Origin: Doryteuthis pealeii
Taxonomy: Eukaryota; Mollusca; Cephalopoda; Myopsida; Loliginidae
DNA: 64,000 nt
Direction: 5' to 3'
Assembly (NCBI GenBank): GCA_023376005.1
Contig: CM042142.1
Coordinates: forward strand, 51,100,611-51,164,610
Shown: positions 1-10,634 of the stretch, piece after piece
Numbering within the stretch: position 1 is the stretch's first letter
Layout of the letters: every line of letters begins with the position of its first letter
Translations under genes and position numbers: made by a program
Notes under the pieces: model-generated
Database searches by the model: none
Told to the model about the DNA's origin: nothing
What the model saw: the letters and a program-made list of their open reading frames with translations, nothing else

Positions 1-37
1 CACTGATATTGAGCACTCTTTATTTATGAAGATAACA

Positions 38-40
<3 letters not shown>

Positions 41-80
<40 letters not shown>

Positions 81-122
81 TATAAAACTTATCTATCTAT
101 CTATCTATTTATCTATCTATCT
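41..122. repeat. TA and TATC microsatellites
   Basis: A (TA)n run at 41-84 is followed by a (TATC)n run at 91-122. The first 40 bases resemble the end of the repeats at about 44.66 and 48.71 kb (shared TATTGAGCA or TACTGAGCA). Confidence 0.9.
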
Positions 123-185
123 TTACAGACTTGAGTTCTCTGGTGATTGTAAAAACATATCCCGTAAGTATGTATCAATTAATTG

Positions 186-340
186 TTTACCCCAGACTGA
201 CAGTCGCTAATGGCCGCAAGGGTAAGGAACTTGGCAGACAAAAATTCTGTCGGGTTTCGATCCCGGCTAGAGGTAGCAGTTAAAAAGTCGAGCCGCACTG
301 ATGAGAAGTAAACTTCGGAACACGTGTCTGTGGATGACTG
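186..340 (+). mobile_element. SINE-H copy 1: tRNA-derived SINE with hammerhead-like body
   Basis: The head has a recognisable polymerase III B box (GGGTTTCGATCCCGG, about 252-266) after a weak A-box-like GGCCGCAAGGGTAAGG. It is followed by a body with the order of a hammerhead ribozyme (293-333) and ends in a TA run. The same head-plus-hammerhead order occurs at 51.6 kb (+) and 53.4 kb (-), which is why I treat it as one SINE family. Being short and non-coding, it would depend on a LINE for movement (inference). Confidence 0.6.
293..333 (+). ncRNA. Hammerhead ribozyme, degenerate core
   Basis: Stem I is CCGCA with TGTGG (one G-U pair). The CTGATGA box is at 298-304. Stem II is GAAG-TAAA-CTTC at 305-316. 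The second core box reads GGAA instead of GAAA at 317-320. Stem III is the self-complementary ACACGTGT at 320-327, followed by C at the cleavage position. The A-to-G change in the second box should weaken or abolish cleavage. Confidence 0.6.
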
Positions 341-356
341 ATATATATATATATAT

Positions 357-704
357 TCGTTTTCTTTTGTGTCCATGACCTATATACTCTTAGACTCATG
401 AACAAATATTGATGAAACTTAGCATGTGAACTCCCTTGACCTCAAGGTGTGTTTTAAAAATGTTTACTGGGGAAAGGTCGTGGACGGTACTGGGGAGGCG
501 TTTCCTCTACATTTTAGAAATCTTAGAATTGATCAGGAATGTCTAATTCGCTCAGAAAGTGAAGGAAATTTCAATTTGCAGGACGATTAAAAAAACGCCT
601 AACAGGGTCAGATTTAAAAAGAAATGGTCGTACTTCAATTATTCTGTTTTCACAAGGGAAATCAACCTTGAGAGGAACGTAGAATTAGCAGAAATCGAAA
701 GATA
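357..704. other. Unrecognised sequence
   Basis: No open frame, repeat family or RNA fold that I can name. Confidence 0.5.
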
Positions 705-710
705 TGAGAA

Positions 711-752
<42 letters not shown>

Positions 753-802
753 TAACAGAATGAGAAATAGATAGATAGATAGATGAACAGAATGAGATAG
801 AT

Positions 803-834
<32 letters not shown>

Positions 835-846
835 GAACAGAATTAC

Positions 847-878
<32 letters not shown>

Positions 879-984
879 GCATGATCAGACAGATATAGAT
901 ATATTATTAGATAAATGAACAGAATTAGATAGATAGATATGATCAGACTGAAATAGATTGATAGATACATAGATGAATAGAATG

Positions 985-1019
<35 letters not shown>

Positions 1020-1209
1020 ACATGATCAGACTGATAGATAGATATAGATATATAGATAGACAGACATGATCAGACTGAGATAGATAGATAGATAGATTAA
1101 TAGATAGATGAACAGAATCAGATAGATAGATATGATCAGACTGAGATAGATTGATAGATACATAAATTAATAGAATGAGATAGATAGATAGATAGATGAA
1201 CAGAATTAC

Positions 1210-1240
<31 letters not shown>

Positions 1241-1691
1241 TGATCAGACTGAGATAGATAGATAGATTAATAGATAGATGAACAGAATTAGATAGATATG
1301 ATCAGACTGAGATAGATTGATAGATACATAGATTAATAGAATGAGATAGATAGATAGATAGATAGATGAACAGAATTACATAGATAGATAGATAGATAGA
1401 TAGATATGATCAGACTGAGATAGATAGATAGATTAATAGATAGATGAACAGAATTAGATAGATATGATCAGACTGAGATAGATTGATAGATACATAGATG
1501 AATAGAATGAGATAGATAGATAGATAGATAGATATATAGATAGATAGACAGACATGATCAGACTGAGATAGATAGATAGAGATAGATAGATGAACAGAAT
1601 CAGATAGATAGATATGATCAGACTGAGATAGATTGATAGATACATAAATTAATAGAATGAGATAGATAGATAGATAGATGAACAGAATTAC

Positions 1692-1726
<35 letters not shown>

Positions 1727-1800
1727 TGATCAGACTGAGATAGATTGATAGATACATAGATTAATAGAATGAGATAGATAGATAGATAGATATGATCAGA
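705..1800. repeat. GATA satellite with higher-order structure
   Basis: About 1.1 kb of GATA (TAGA) repeats punctuated by recurring variant blocks: GATGAACAGAATTACATAG, ATATGATCAGACTGAGATAG, GATTGATAGATACATAGAT and AATAGAATGAGATAG. The blocks return in similar order roughly every 150-230 bases, so the array grew as longer units and not by slippage of the 4-mer alone. Frames through it on the minus strand are repeat read-through (YLSIYLS), not genes. Confidence 0.9.
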
Positions 1801-1969
1801 TATTTCTATAACTGAATAAAAAAACCCGTAAAACTTTAGACATAGAATTTTGACTTGTTTCTACTCATGCTGTTAACTTATGAGATCATTTAAACGAGAA
1901 TTAGTCGAGTTATGGGATAACGAAATGATATCAACTAGCAAGAACTGTTCATATATCATAGTATGAAAT

Positions 1970-2430
1970 TTGAATTAATACAACGTTTGATACGTTTAGT
2001 TAAGAGCTATTGCCAAATAGTTCAATATGTAAAAATTATAATAATCTTGATTTAACTCTCTCTCTCACTCTTTCTTTATTTCCTTCCTTCTTTTAATCTT
2101 TTCCTTATGCTCGATTGAAACAGATTAGCGCTATCGCTTCCGCGCGCTCATACACTCTCTCCATCTTCTTTCTCTTCTTTATTTTTTTTCTTTCTTTCTT
2201 TCTTATAATGATTTTCTATGTTCTTTTTTCAATTTCTTACACTATAATAAAAACAGAATGGTTCATTATTTCGCTGAGGTTACGACATTCATAAGAATTA
2301 GGTGAATAAGCAATACCAGATAATCGGCATTAACATTTTTGCATTACATCTTGATCAATTTGGCCGGTCACATTTTTAACCAGAGTGTGATGCAAAACGA
2401 TAACGGTCGTACAAATAAAGAACACGAGTA
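1970..2430 (+). repeat. CT-element copy 1
   Basis: An interspersed repeat of about 450 bp with a CT/TTC-rich core. Diagnostic parts are CAATATGTAAAAATTATAAT, CGATTGAAACAGATTAGCG and a distal ATTTTTGCATTACATCTTG. Related copies lie at 7.68-8.43 kb (two in tandem), 18.23-18.50 kb (-) and 20.31-20.84 kb (-). Class unknown; no coding capacity. Confidence 0.65.
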
Positions 2431-3140
2431 TTGATATCTATATTTTTTTTCTAAAACACCAAGTACATAATTTTCATCATTGTAAAATATTAATAAATAA
2501 TGCTATATCATTTAAAGGGCGCCAACTTTTAGCTTGCTCGGGGCGTCGGCAACCCTAGGCCTTAATTGCCAGAGCCAAACTCATCAACACATATGGCGTC
2601 AAGATGACCGTACTTGATACGGTAGGTCAGCCCTCGAAATTAGGGAACCATAGGCGCTTCTTATCTTGTGTCAAATTATTGCCATGTTTCTAGACATATC
2701 GGCGAACTTTCTTTTCATGCGCCGCTGGGTATTTATGTCGCAAGCGCATATGCATTTCAATTTACAACCTAACTTCCGGGTGTGTAATGACCAATAAGCA
2801 TAATCGTATTTGTTCCGGACATGAACCAGATATGACCACTCCGCATTTCCAGATCAATTAATGGAATATGAGTAGAACGTCATCAAATCCCGGTTATCTC
2901 GATTGACTGACTCACGGCCCTTTCGACTGTGAAGAAAACGTCATTTTAATCAGAGAAAAATTGTGCACACACTACTGATTCTGAAAATAACATCACTCTT
3001 ATCAAATTACGTTGAAATTACGAAAAAGTTTCACTCGTTTTTTTTTTTTTTTTACTGAATTAAATCATTATTAACTAATTTACTTATGCTGTCTAGAACA
3101 AGGCATTATTTACATCATTTTGTAATTAGCATTCTAATTA
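2431..3140. other. Unrecognised sequence
   Basis: Holds a moderately GC-rich stretch (about 2515-2790) around GGGCGTCGGCAACCCTAGGC, without a coding frame. It ends in AT-rich DNA with a T18-like run at 3038-3052. Confidence 0.4.
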
Positions 3141-3626
3141 TCTAGATATAAAGGGCAGTTGATGTGTATGTATGTATGTATTTCCGGATGAAACTACTTA
3201 GTAAGTAAGTAAAGTCGTCGGGGCGGCCTAATGTCGGTATCAGCGAGACAGCGAGGAAATCTTTCCCCTTTTCCACTAGCGCTAGACCAAGGAGATTATT
3301 TTAGCATCTGAGGTGGAGAGCCACACCTACCACCAGCTCCTCACTTTACCGCAAAAATCCCTGTGCTATTCATACGTTGAGTTGGCAAGGGTCAGTATCG
3401 AACCAAGAAGCTTGTGATTCCTAGCCGAACACTCTACCGACTGAGCTAAACCAGCCCTTAAACTACTAAAATACTATAATTAACGACAAATTAAATATAT
3501 ATTAAAATATACATAGACATAGCATTGAAATTCTACTTAGAATGTCTAGCAAATCTCAAAAGTAAACAAATCAATACACGAAGGTTTCCCCTCTCTACCC
3601 AGGCGACACTGGGTAACCGCTTCTAG
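3141..3626 (+). mobile_element. HEL-1 copy: Helitron-like non-autonomous element, interrupted by a SINE
   Basis: Begins TCTAGATATAAAGG directly after an A and ends in CTAG directly before a T. A hairpin (CCCAG at 3598-3602 with CTGGG at 3609-3613) lies ten bases before the CTAG. TC start, CTRR end, subterminal hairpin and A|T target are the Helitron hallmarks. A SINE-B copy occupies 3199-3459. Other HEL-1 copies: 3627-3929, 7132-7530 (-) and 11572-12021. No Rep/helicase frame is present. Confidence 0.6.
3199..3459 (-). mobile_element. SINE-B copy, full length, with target-site duplication
   Basis: On the minus strand it starts GGGCTGGTTTAGCTCAGTCG, a clear tRNA-like A box, with B box GGTTCGATACT. 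It ends in a (TTAC)n tail at 3199-3212. The duplication AAACTACT flanks it at 3191-3198 and 3460-3467. Its target is the HEL-1 element, so it is younger than that Helitron. It resembles the tRNA-derived octopus SINE type known from the literature, but I cannot assign a named family without a library. Confidence 0.8.
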
Positions 3627-3929
3627 TACATATATAAAAGGCAGTTGGTCTCTATATATGTATGTATGTTCGGATGAAACTATGAAAATAAAACAAAGAA
3701 CGACAAACTAAATATGTATACACGTTAAATATAATCGGTTCATTCTTTTTTGCCAAAATTATGAAGATTTGATTTATATTTGAAGATATTTAAAAATCGA
3801 AATATACATAGAAATAGCATTGAAATTCTACTTAAAAATGTCAAAAATTTGTAAATCTCAAAAGTAAACAAATCAATACAGTCTTTTTTGGCCGCCTCTA
3901 CCCAGTCGATGAAGGATGGCTGCTTCTAG
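3627..3929 (+). mobile_element. HEL-1 copy 2, abutting copy 1
   Basis: Starts ATATATAAAAGGCAGTTGG (the TC is lost) immediately after the CTAG of the previous copy and ends GCTGCTTCTAG before a T. The terminal hairpin is decayed (CCCAGTCGATGAAGG). The head-to-tail contact suggests insertion at the 3' end of an older copy or loss of the boundary. Confidence 0.55.

Positions 3930-3931
<2 letters not shown>

Positions 3932-3984
<53 letters not shown>
3932..3984. repeat. TA microsatellite
   Basis: An uninterrupted TA run directly after the HEL-1 end. Confidence 0.95.
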
Positions 3985-3987
<3 letters not shown>

Positions 3988-4130
3988 AGAATATGTGCTT
4001 AATTGAAGTTGTACCTAATTTTGAAAATTAATTAATTAATAATTAATGAATTAGGCGGGCAAACCTATTCAAATGTAAGGCTAAACAAATCGAGAAAAAT
4101 AAATTTTTCTCGATTTGTTTAGCTTTAGAT
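3985..4130 (+). repeat. Single arm of the foldback element also seen at 44.1 and 48.4 kb
   Basis: Shares GTGCTTAATTGAAG, ACCTAATTTTGAAAATTAAT, AGGCGGGCA and ATGTAAGGCTAAACAAATCG with 44077-44345. A short palindrome (about 4081-4125) closes the arm, but the opposite arm is replaced by the minisatellite that follows. Confidence 0.6.
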
Positions 4131-5515
4131 TCGATGTATTTTTTAAAAAAGAGAAAATGTTTTTTAAAAGAAAAAGTGAGTTTTTTTTTATTAAAAGGAA
4201 GTTATGTTCTTTTTTTTAAAAGAAAACCTTACGTTATTTTATAATAAGAAAAGGTGAGATTTGTTTTTAAAAAGAAGTAATATCTTTTTAAGGAGAAAGT
4301 GATATATTTTTAAAAGAAATATAGACGTCATTTTTAATAGAAAAAGTGACGTTTTCTTATAATAAGAAAGGTGAGATTTTTCCTCTTTCTATTCTGGGAA
4401 ATGCAAATTTTCAGATATGCTTGCATTACTTTAAAGGGATTTTTTAAAAGAAAAAGTGATATATTATTTTAAAAAGTAAAAGCGACATAAAAAAGGAAGA
4501 AGTAAAATTTGATATAAAAGAAAGTGGCAAATTTTCTTTAAAGGGAAATATTTTTTAAAGAAAAGGTGACATTTTTTAAAGAAAAAGTGAAGTATTCTTT
4601 AAAAAGTAAAGCAATATATTTTTTAAGAAAATAAAGTTTTTTTTATTAAAAAGTGACATTTTTATTAAAGGAAGTTATATTCTTTTTCAAAGAAAACGTG
4701 ATCTTATTTTGTAATAAGAAAAGATTTCTAAAAAGAAGTGATATTATTAAAAGCAGAAAAAGGGATATATGATTTTAAAAGAAAAAGAGACATTTAAAAA
4801 AAGATAAAGTGATATTTTTAAAAGAAAAAGAAACGTTATTTTTCAAAGAAAAAGTGGTGATATTTTATTTTAAGAAAATATGAGATTTTTAAAAATAAGT
4901 GGTACATTTAAAAAAAGAAAAAGTGATGTATTTTTTAAAAAAAAAAATGATGTATTTTTTAAAAACGAAAAGTGATTTTTATGTGTATTTTTAAAAGGAA
5001 AAGTGATGTATTTTAAAAGAAAAGTGACGTAATTTTAAAGGAAAAGTGACGTATTTTTACAAAAGGAAATATGATGTATTTTAAAAGGAAAAGTGATGTA
5101 TTTTTTTAAAAAGGAAATATGATCTATTTTTAAAGGAAAGTGATCTATTTAAAAAAAAATGATGTAATTTTTAAAAAGAAAAATTTGTATTTTTAAAAAG
5201 GAAAAAGTAATGTATTTTTTTAAAAAGGAAAAGTGTGATATTTTTAAAAAGAAAAAATGATGTATTTTTTAAAAAGGAAAAGTTATGTATATTTTTAAAA
5301 AGGAAAAGTGATCTATTTTTTTAAAGAAAAAGTAATGTATTTTTTTAAAGGAAAATGGATGTATTGTCTTTTTAAGGAAAAGAGGTGTATTTTTAAAAGG
5401 AAAAGTGATGTATTTTTAAAAAAGGAAATATGATGTATTTTTAAAAAGGAAACGTGACGTATTTTTAAAAAAGGAAATATGTTGTATTTTTTAAACGAAA
5501 AAAGTGATTTTTTTT
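4131..5515. repeat. Degenerate AT-rich minisatellite
   Basis: About 1.4 kb built on a unit of roughly 22-26 bases, approximately TTTTTAAAAGGAAAAGTGATGTA. Divergence is highest on the left (AGTGACATT variants) and lowest at about 5000-5470. The strand is asymmetric: T/A blocks alternate with GGAAAAGTGA. Confidence 0.85.
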
Positions 5516-5616
5516 ATAGAGAGAAATACTATCTGTTTCAAGAAAAGAAGGAAAAAGATGACTCTTTAGCATTGAGGATTGATATAGACACGACAATCCG
5601 AGGAATCAAAGAATAC

Positions 5617-5850
5617 ACTAAAAAGAGCGAAGAAAACTAATTACAGCAGCGACTCACAGCCAATAGACTTAGTTTTTTTAAAAATCTGCCTTGACAGTAA
5701 AAGAGCAAAGAAAGGCTAATTATAGCAACCAGTAGCAGCAAATCGACTTAGGTTTTGAAATCTGGTTTGACAGTAAAAAGAGCAAAGAAAGACTAATTAC
5801 AGCAGTCAGCGACAGCAAATAGAAAGAGGTTTTGAAATATTCCTTAACAG
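5617..5850. repeat. Three tandem units of about 75-80 bp
   Basis: Three successive units share AAGAGCAAAGAAAG, CTAATTACAGCAG, CAGCAAAT and TTTTGAAAT. Starts are near 5617, 5700 and 5778. No coding frame spans them. Confidence 0.7.
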
Positions 5851-6560
5851 TGAATTTCCGATTCGAGGAGAAATATTTTAAAAAAGTACATTTATTATTT
5901 TAAAAGTTTCTATTAGATCTCCTCTAATTTATCTTTCTAGTAAAGTAGTTAGTCCTAATTTCTCCAATCTCGTCCTGTAACTGTACTATTTTACTCTTTA
6001 TTTAGTTTTATCACTCTTCTTTGTATGCTCTCCAATTTCAATATTGAGACATTATTGTCTGTATTTTATTATATGTATTATATTGTATCACCCTGCTCCG
6101 AACATATAGTTAGTGGATCCCACAATTTTTGTGTATGGTTTAGAATCTCAAATTTCTCGCTCACTTTATGTCTTAAGAGCACACTATCTCAAGACAACTC
6201 TTTGGATATGGAAATTTCTTTTCGATTACAGAAAGCAACCAGATCTTTTGGTTTACTTGAGAAGAGGGCTTGGAGCCAACGTGCATATTATCTCTACCAA
6301 ACTGGGTGCATATCAAGTCTGTGTGCTCACTCCCCTTTTGGACGCCTGTAAAATCCGGGTTGTATACAGACGATATCTCAGGGCACTTGAGCTATTCCGT
6401 CAGAATTAATTTCGTAGGATTTAAAAGACATACTTAGTAACATAATACTTGAAAGACATCACCTGCATAGTATTGAGGTTTGGTCCTTTGATCTTGCCTT
6501 TGCTGGTCTGGTCTTCTAGTCGCATGAATGATTGCTGAATCCCAAAACAACTATTTTATG
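5851..6560. other. Unrecognised sequence with short open frames
   Basis: Frames of 108 and 98 codons overlap at 6025-6409 on the plus strand. Neither shows a motif, a splice context or codon bias I can recognise. I treat them as chance or decayed repeat. Confidence 0.3.
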
Positions 6561-7018
6561 GGGAAATCTCAACTGGCAAATCTCGTCCGTGAGAAACCCA
6601 AATTGAGGTTTAAGAACTGCCCCATGGATACCTTGAGGAATACTACCATTGCCATTGAAGACTGGGAGAAACTAGTTTCTAACAGACCTGGCTGAAGGTC
6701 ACCATCTACTGGTGTGTGAAAAAATTTGAGCCAAATGGACAAACACAAAAAAATTTGAGTCCAAATGGACAAACACAAAAAATTGAATCGGACTTTTATA
6801 AAGGTTGAATTTTAGTTCAGCAACATCCAAATTGGAACGTTCCAACGTAATTTATGTGAAAGATTATGTCTGGTCTGGTAAGTCATCCGAGAAAACACAA
6901 GGATACAGTGCCAAATGCTACTGGCACTCAAGTTGTTTACCATGTAGTAGATTCCTCAGAAGTATCAGTGGACTGACGAGTCATCTTCGTGTTCTCAATC
7001 TCTCGGGTGCTTGTAAAT
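6561..7018 (+). pseudogene. Non-LTR retrotransposon C-terminal fragment with poly(A)
   Basis: Plus-strand translation in shifting frames gives NTTIAIEDWEKLVSNRP and, near the end, a Cys-rich finger CLPCSRFLRSISGLTSHLR. The spacing (C-x2-C, GL-x-SH) matches the C-terminal zinc finger of many LINE ORF2 proteins. A 20-plus A run begins at 7020, continuing in A/G-rich DNA to 7075, as expected for a retrotransposed 3' end. Stops and frameshifts break it. Confidence 0.55.
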
Positions 7019-7131
7019 AAAAAAAAAAAAAAAAAAAAAAAGAAAGAAAAAAAAAGAAAAGAAAAGAAAAATCAGGAAATTTTTGTTCGTGCATGAATTG
7101 ACAGCTACCATATTTTATAATTTATATTATA

Positions 7132-7530
7132 CTAGCAGCGGCTACCCGGTGTCGCCTGGGTAGAGGGGGATTTTTTAAAGTTAGTTCCGCAGTTCCATTA
7201 TTACTGAATCGTGAGTTGAATCCTCGTGGTATGCCCCATTTAAATCCCTATGTAAAACAATAGACCTTGGATTGATCCAGCTACTCTGAAAAGAAACGTT
7301 GATGTTTACTATCTAAAATATTAAATAAAAAAATCCATGCTGTCATCATTTAAATTTTATTTTTTAATTATCTTTACGAATATAAATCAAATCTTTATTA
7401 TTTTTGTTCAAAAACCAAGCTCTGGTGATATTTAATGTGTTTATATATTTACTTTGTCGTTCACCGTATTATTTTCGAAGTTTCCTCCGAACATACATAT
7501 ACACACACCTGTCCATTATATATGTATAGA
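7132..7530 (-). mobile_element. HEL-1 copy, minus strand
   Basis: On the minus strand it starts TCTATACATATATAATGG after an A and ends with the hairpin region CCCAGGCGACACCGGG, then GCTGCTAG before a T. Same family as 11572-12021. No coding frame. Confidence 0.65.
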
Positions 7531-7680
7531 TAGACAGATATTCTTCAGGAATTTTCACAACAATGACACTATCCCCTAAATATTTTCCCATCAAATCATT
7601 TTATACACTTGAGAACAAAATCGTTTGACCAAGTCAATATTACAAAAACAGGTGAACCTACAAATATACCACGGTATGTT

Positions 7681-8054
7681 CATTTAATTATTACAAAGTT
7701 TAATATGTTTACTTAAGACCTATTGTAAAATAGTTCAATATGTAAAAAGTATAATAATATTGATGTAACTCTCTCTCTCACTATTTTTTCTTTCCTTCTT
7801 TCCATCTTTTCATTATGTTCGATTGAAACAGGTTAGCGTTATCGTTTCCACGCGCTCACCCCTCTCTAAATATCTTTCCCTACTTTCTATCTTTTATCTA
7901 CTCTCTTGGTTTGTTTGTTTCTTATTATATTTTTTCGGTGTATCATATCCTTTTTCTTTCCTCTCTTTATAATAAAAACATAATGGTCCATTATTAAGCT
8001 AAGGTGACGACACTCATAAGAAATGTGAAATCGGCAGATAAGCGACACCAGATT

Positions 8055-8095
<41 letters not shown>

Positions 8096-8430
8096 TTATT
8101 TTACTTTCTTTCTTTCTTTTCATCTTTTCATTATGTTCGATTGAAACAGATTAGCGTTATCGCTTGCTTTCTTTTCTATTATATTTTGTCTATGAATCGT
8201 TTCCCTTTTCTTCCCCTTTTTTCTTTATAATAAGAACGGAATGGTCCATTATTTAGCTGAGGTGACGACACTCAAGAAATAAAAATTCGGTAGATAAGCA
8301 ACACCAGATAACTAGGATTTACATTTTTGCATTTCAGCTTGGACGATTTTGACGGTCTCATTTTTCAACCAGAGGGTGTTGTTGCGGGATGATAACGATC
8401 GGAAGATTAAGGAACAAGAGTATTAATACA
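7681..8430 (+). repeat. CT-element, two tandem copies
   Basis: Copy one is about 7681-8060 and copy two about 8054-8430. Each has the ATTATGTTCGATTGAAACAG core, a T/C-rich block, AATGGTCCATTATT and GGTGACGACACTCA. Copy two carries the longest CT run (8058-8092). Confidence 0.7.
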
Positions 8431-8768
8431 TAGATGTAGCACATAAATATCACTATTTCTGTCGAGCAGACCCCGAAGTGGTTCAGTCTGGTTGCCGGTA
8501 GTCGTTGTTGATAGAAGTGAAAACGCCATTGGATCGATTTGTCTTAAGGTGGCTGACCTAGATATTCATTTGAGGATGTGTTTTTGCTCCTGACCAGTCA
8601 GGTGTGGCAAAAGAAACCGGGCGGAATCTGTGGTTACATTGTGGAATTGACATTACGTTTCACGGCACATTTATTTACAGCTGGTCATAAAGAAGAACAG
8701 CGTCTTGGTTTCGGTAAAGAGCATTGAATGTTTTCAGATGAATGTTCACACAGCCATCACTACCACCT

Positions 8769-8771
<3 letters not shown>
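8431..8771. other. Unrecognised sequence
   Basis: About 45 percent GC, no frame or repeat I can identify. Confidence 0.4.
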
Positions 8772-8821
<50 letters not shown>

Positions 8822-8823
8822 CA

Positions 8824-8866
<43 letters not shown>

Positions 8867-8900
8867 ATATCTATCTGTGTGTGTATGTGTGTGTATTCTA
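8772..8900. repeat. CA, CT and GT microsatellites
   Basis: (CA)n at about 8772-8820, (CT)n at about 8824-8868 and a GT-rich tail. Open frames here on both strands are repeat read-through. Confidence 0.95.
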
Positions 8901-8915
8901 TATATATTATATATA

Positions 8916-9327
8916 CTAGCAAAATAAAAAAAACACCCTCCGGGCGATGTAAAAATAATTTTTGAAAGATATTGCTTGAGGAGGTGGAAGTTAAAAATTA
9001 AATGTCGGAGAGTTTGAACCATAAATCATAAAATCATCCAATTTATTAAAGTAGTAAAAAAAAATATAAACAATTTGAAATCGAAACTAAGTTCTATTAA
9101 CTTTGAATATCTATTAAAATAAAACAAACTATATATAAATATATGATACTGGGGATGTATCTATTAAAACTTGTTTTAAAAAAAACAATGAGGACTGTCT
9201 AATGTTGCATGTTCAAATTTTGAGTGTATTTATTCTATGTTATGACGATTTCGGGTATAGTGACGTAAGAAGTGACGTAGTTTTTGTTACAGACAAAAAC
9301 CGGAAGCAAATCTCCCTTATTAATAGA
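8916..9327 (-). mobile_element. HEL-2 copy, short subtype, minus strand
   Basis: On the minus strand it begins TCTATTAATAAGGGAGATT after an A and ends with hairpin CGCCCGGAGGGTG, then TTTTGCTAG. It is the inverse-oriented partner of 50383-50738 with shared CAATGAGGACTGTCTAATG and CGATTTCGGGTA-type blocks. Helitron-like by termini only. Confidence 0.6.
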
Positions 9328-9347
9328 TATAGAATACATATATATAG

Positions 9348-9349
<2 letters not shown>

Positions 9350-9416
<67 letters not shown>

Positions 9417-9470
9417 GAGAGAGAGAGAGAAAAGAGAAAGAGAGATATATATATATATATATATATATTA
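9350..9470. repeat. CA, TA, GA microsatellite compound
   Basis: (CA)n 9350-9378, (TA)n 9379-9414, GA-rich 9415-9443, (TA)n 9444-9470. It forms the left border of the palindrome at 9481-9713. Confidence 0.95.
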
Positions 9471-9480
9471 TAGTATAAAA

Positions 9481-9713
9481 GTGTATATAGAAATAAACAA
9501 CTTAAGTTTCACCAAAAAAGATCATCAAGGTTAATTGTGATGAATTAATCAAGATATTGATTAATTACAGGCAATTGCGGAAGCGAATAATACAATTATT
9601 GCATTATTCACTTCCGCAATTGCCTGTAATCAATCAATATCTTGATTAATTCATTATAATTAACCCTGATAATCCTTTTTGGTGAAACTTAAGTAGGTTA
9701 ATTCTATATACAC
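9481..9713. repeat. Near-perfect palindrome of about 233 bp
   Basis: Left arm starts GTGTATATAG and contains CTTAAGTTTCACCAAAAA and GGCAATTGCGGAAG. The right arm repeats these in reverse, ending CTATATACAC. The centre (about 9597) has almost no loop (GAATAATACAATTATTGCATTATTC region), so the whole can form one long hairpin. No protein frame inside. Confidence 0.85.
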
Positions 9714-9851
9714 GTTTATACTAAATCCGTTCGATTAACGTATTGAGTACTTCATATTCTTCATAACCTTGACTTATTTGGTTAATTTTTGTATCGACCG
9801 TCGATATTGCGATTAACTCGATATTCTATTCCCCGGCAAGTCATCTTCTTT

Positions 9852-9855
<4 letters not shown>

Positions 9856-9902
<47 letters not shown>
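9856..9902. repeat. TA microsatellite
   Basis: TA run of about 46 bases. Confidence 0.95.
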
Positions 9903-9906
<4 letters not shown>

Positions 9907-9973
9907 GTAAAATTATCTATAAAAATGGGAATAATTATATTTGGGACCTTCTTTATCCGCCGTATATTCACAA

Positions 9974-10240
9974 TGCATGCGAGTAGTGTAATGGTTACCG
10001 TCGTAGGAAATGGACACGACGAGACGAGTTCAAATCCTGGACGGACCTGTTTACATTTTATATAGTGCTAATACCCTTGGGAAAGGTATGGAACCAACAA
10101 TATCTCCTCCAGCTATGGGACATAGTAGGACAGACTTGGCTCTTTAACCTAGATTAGACAACCTATCTAGGAGAAGGAAAACTCTGAATTCAACCTGTTA
10201 AACTTAACAAATTGACCTTATATATATATATATATATATG
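9974..10240 (+). mobile_element. SINE-A copy
   Basis: tRNA-like head with A box GTAGTGTAATGGTTA and B box AGTTCAAATCC, then the family body TGCTAATACCCTTGGGAAAG, AGTAGGACAGACT and GGAAAACTCTGAATTCA. It ends at the TA run from 10220. The head sequence GGAAATGGACACGACGAG is characteristic. Confidence 0.8.
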
Positions 10241-10634
10241 CATGCCTATGCAGATGCACACCTATAGATTTATACAAGGATTTTTTTCAAGAGAGCTCAA
10301 TGTATGATAATTAATAAATTGATTATATACTGAGCACTATTTACACTTCCAATAATAGAGGGGAAAACGCAATAGCGTCATTTGGCTATTATAAATTTAT
10401 TTCAGCTGGTAACTCTATAAAAGAGCCCCGTCTAGTCAGATAGCCATCATCTAATGGAGGAATATGTACTAAGAATCTAGTATTTAAAATAATAAATCCA
10501 GTTTTTAAATGATAAATAATAAAGCTAGTATCTAAAAATCTATGCCGCCCTGCTGAGTGAAAGCCAATAGAAAAACAAATTGATTGAAATTTCCAGTATA
10601 GGGCTATAACATTGGGCATAAGAGGTCCTACGCG
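10241..10634. other. Unrecognised AT-rich sequence
   Basis: Contains the phrase ATACTGAGCACT near 10327 shared with 44.66 kb, and a minus-strand frame (10389-10640) without motifs. Confidence 0.35.

Noticed and set aside
1410..1757. 115-codon frame of YLSIYLS repeats
   Set aside because: Read-through of the GATA array.
705..1800. CRISPR-like array from repeated blocks
   Set aside because: Spacers are not unique and the organism is an animal; it is a satellite.
6025..6409. Host gene from overlapping 108- and 98-codon frames
   Set aside because: No recognisable domain, splice signal or codon bias.
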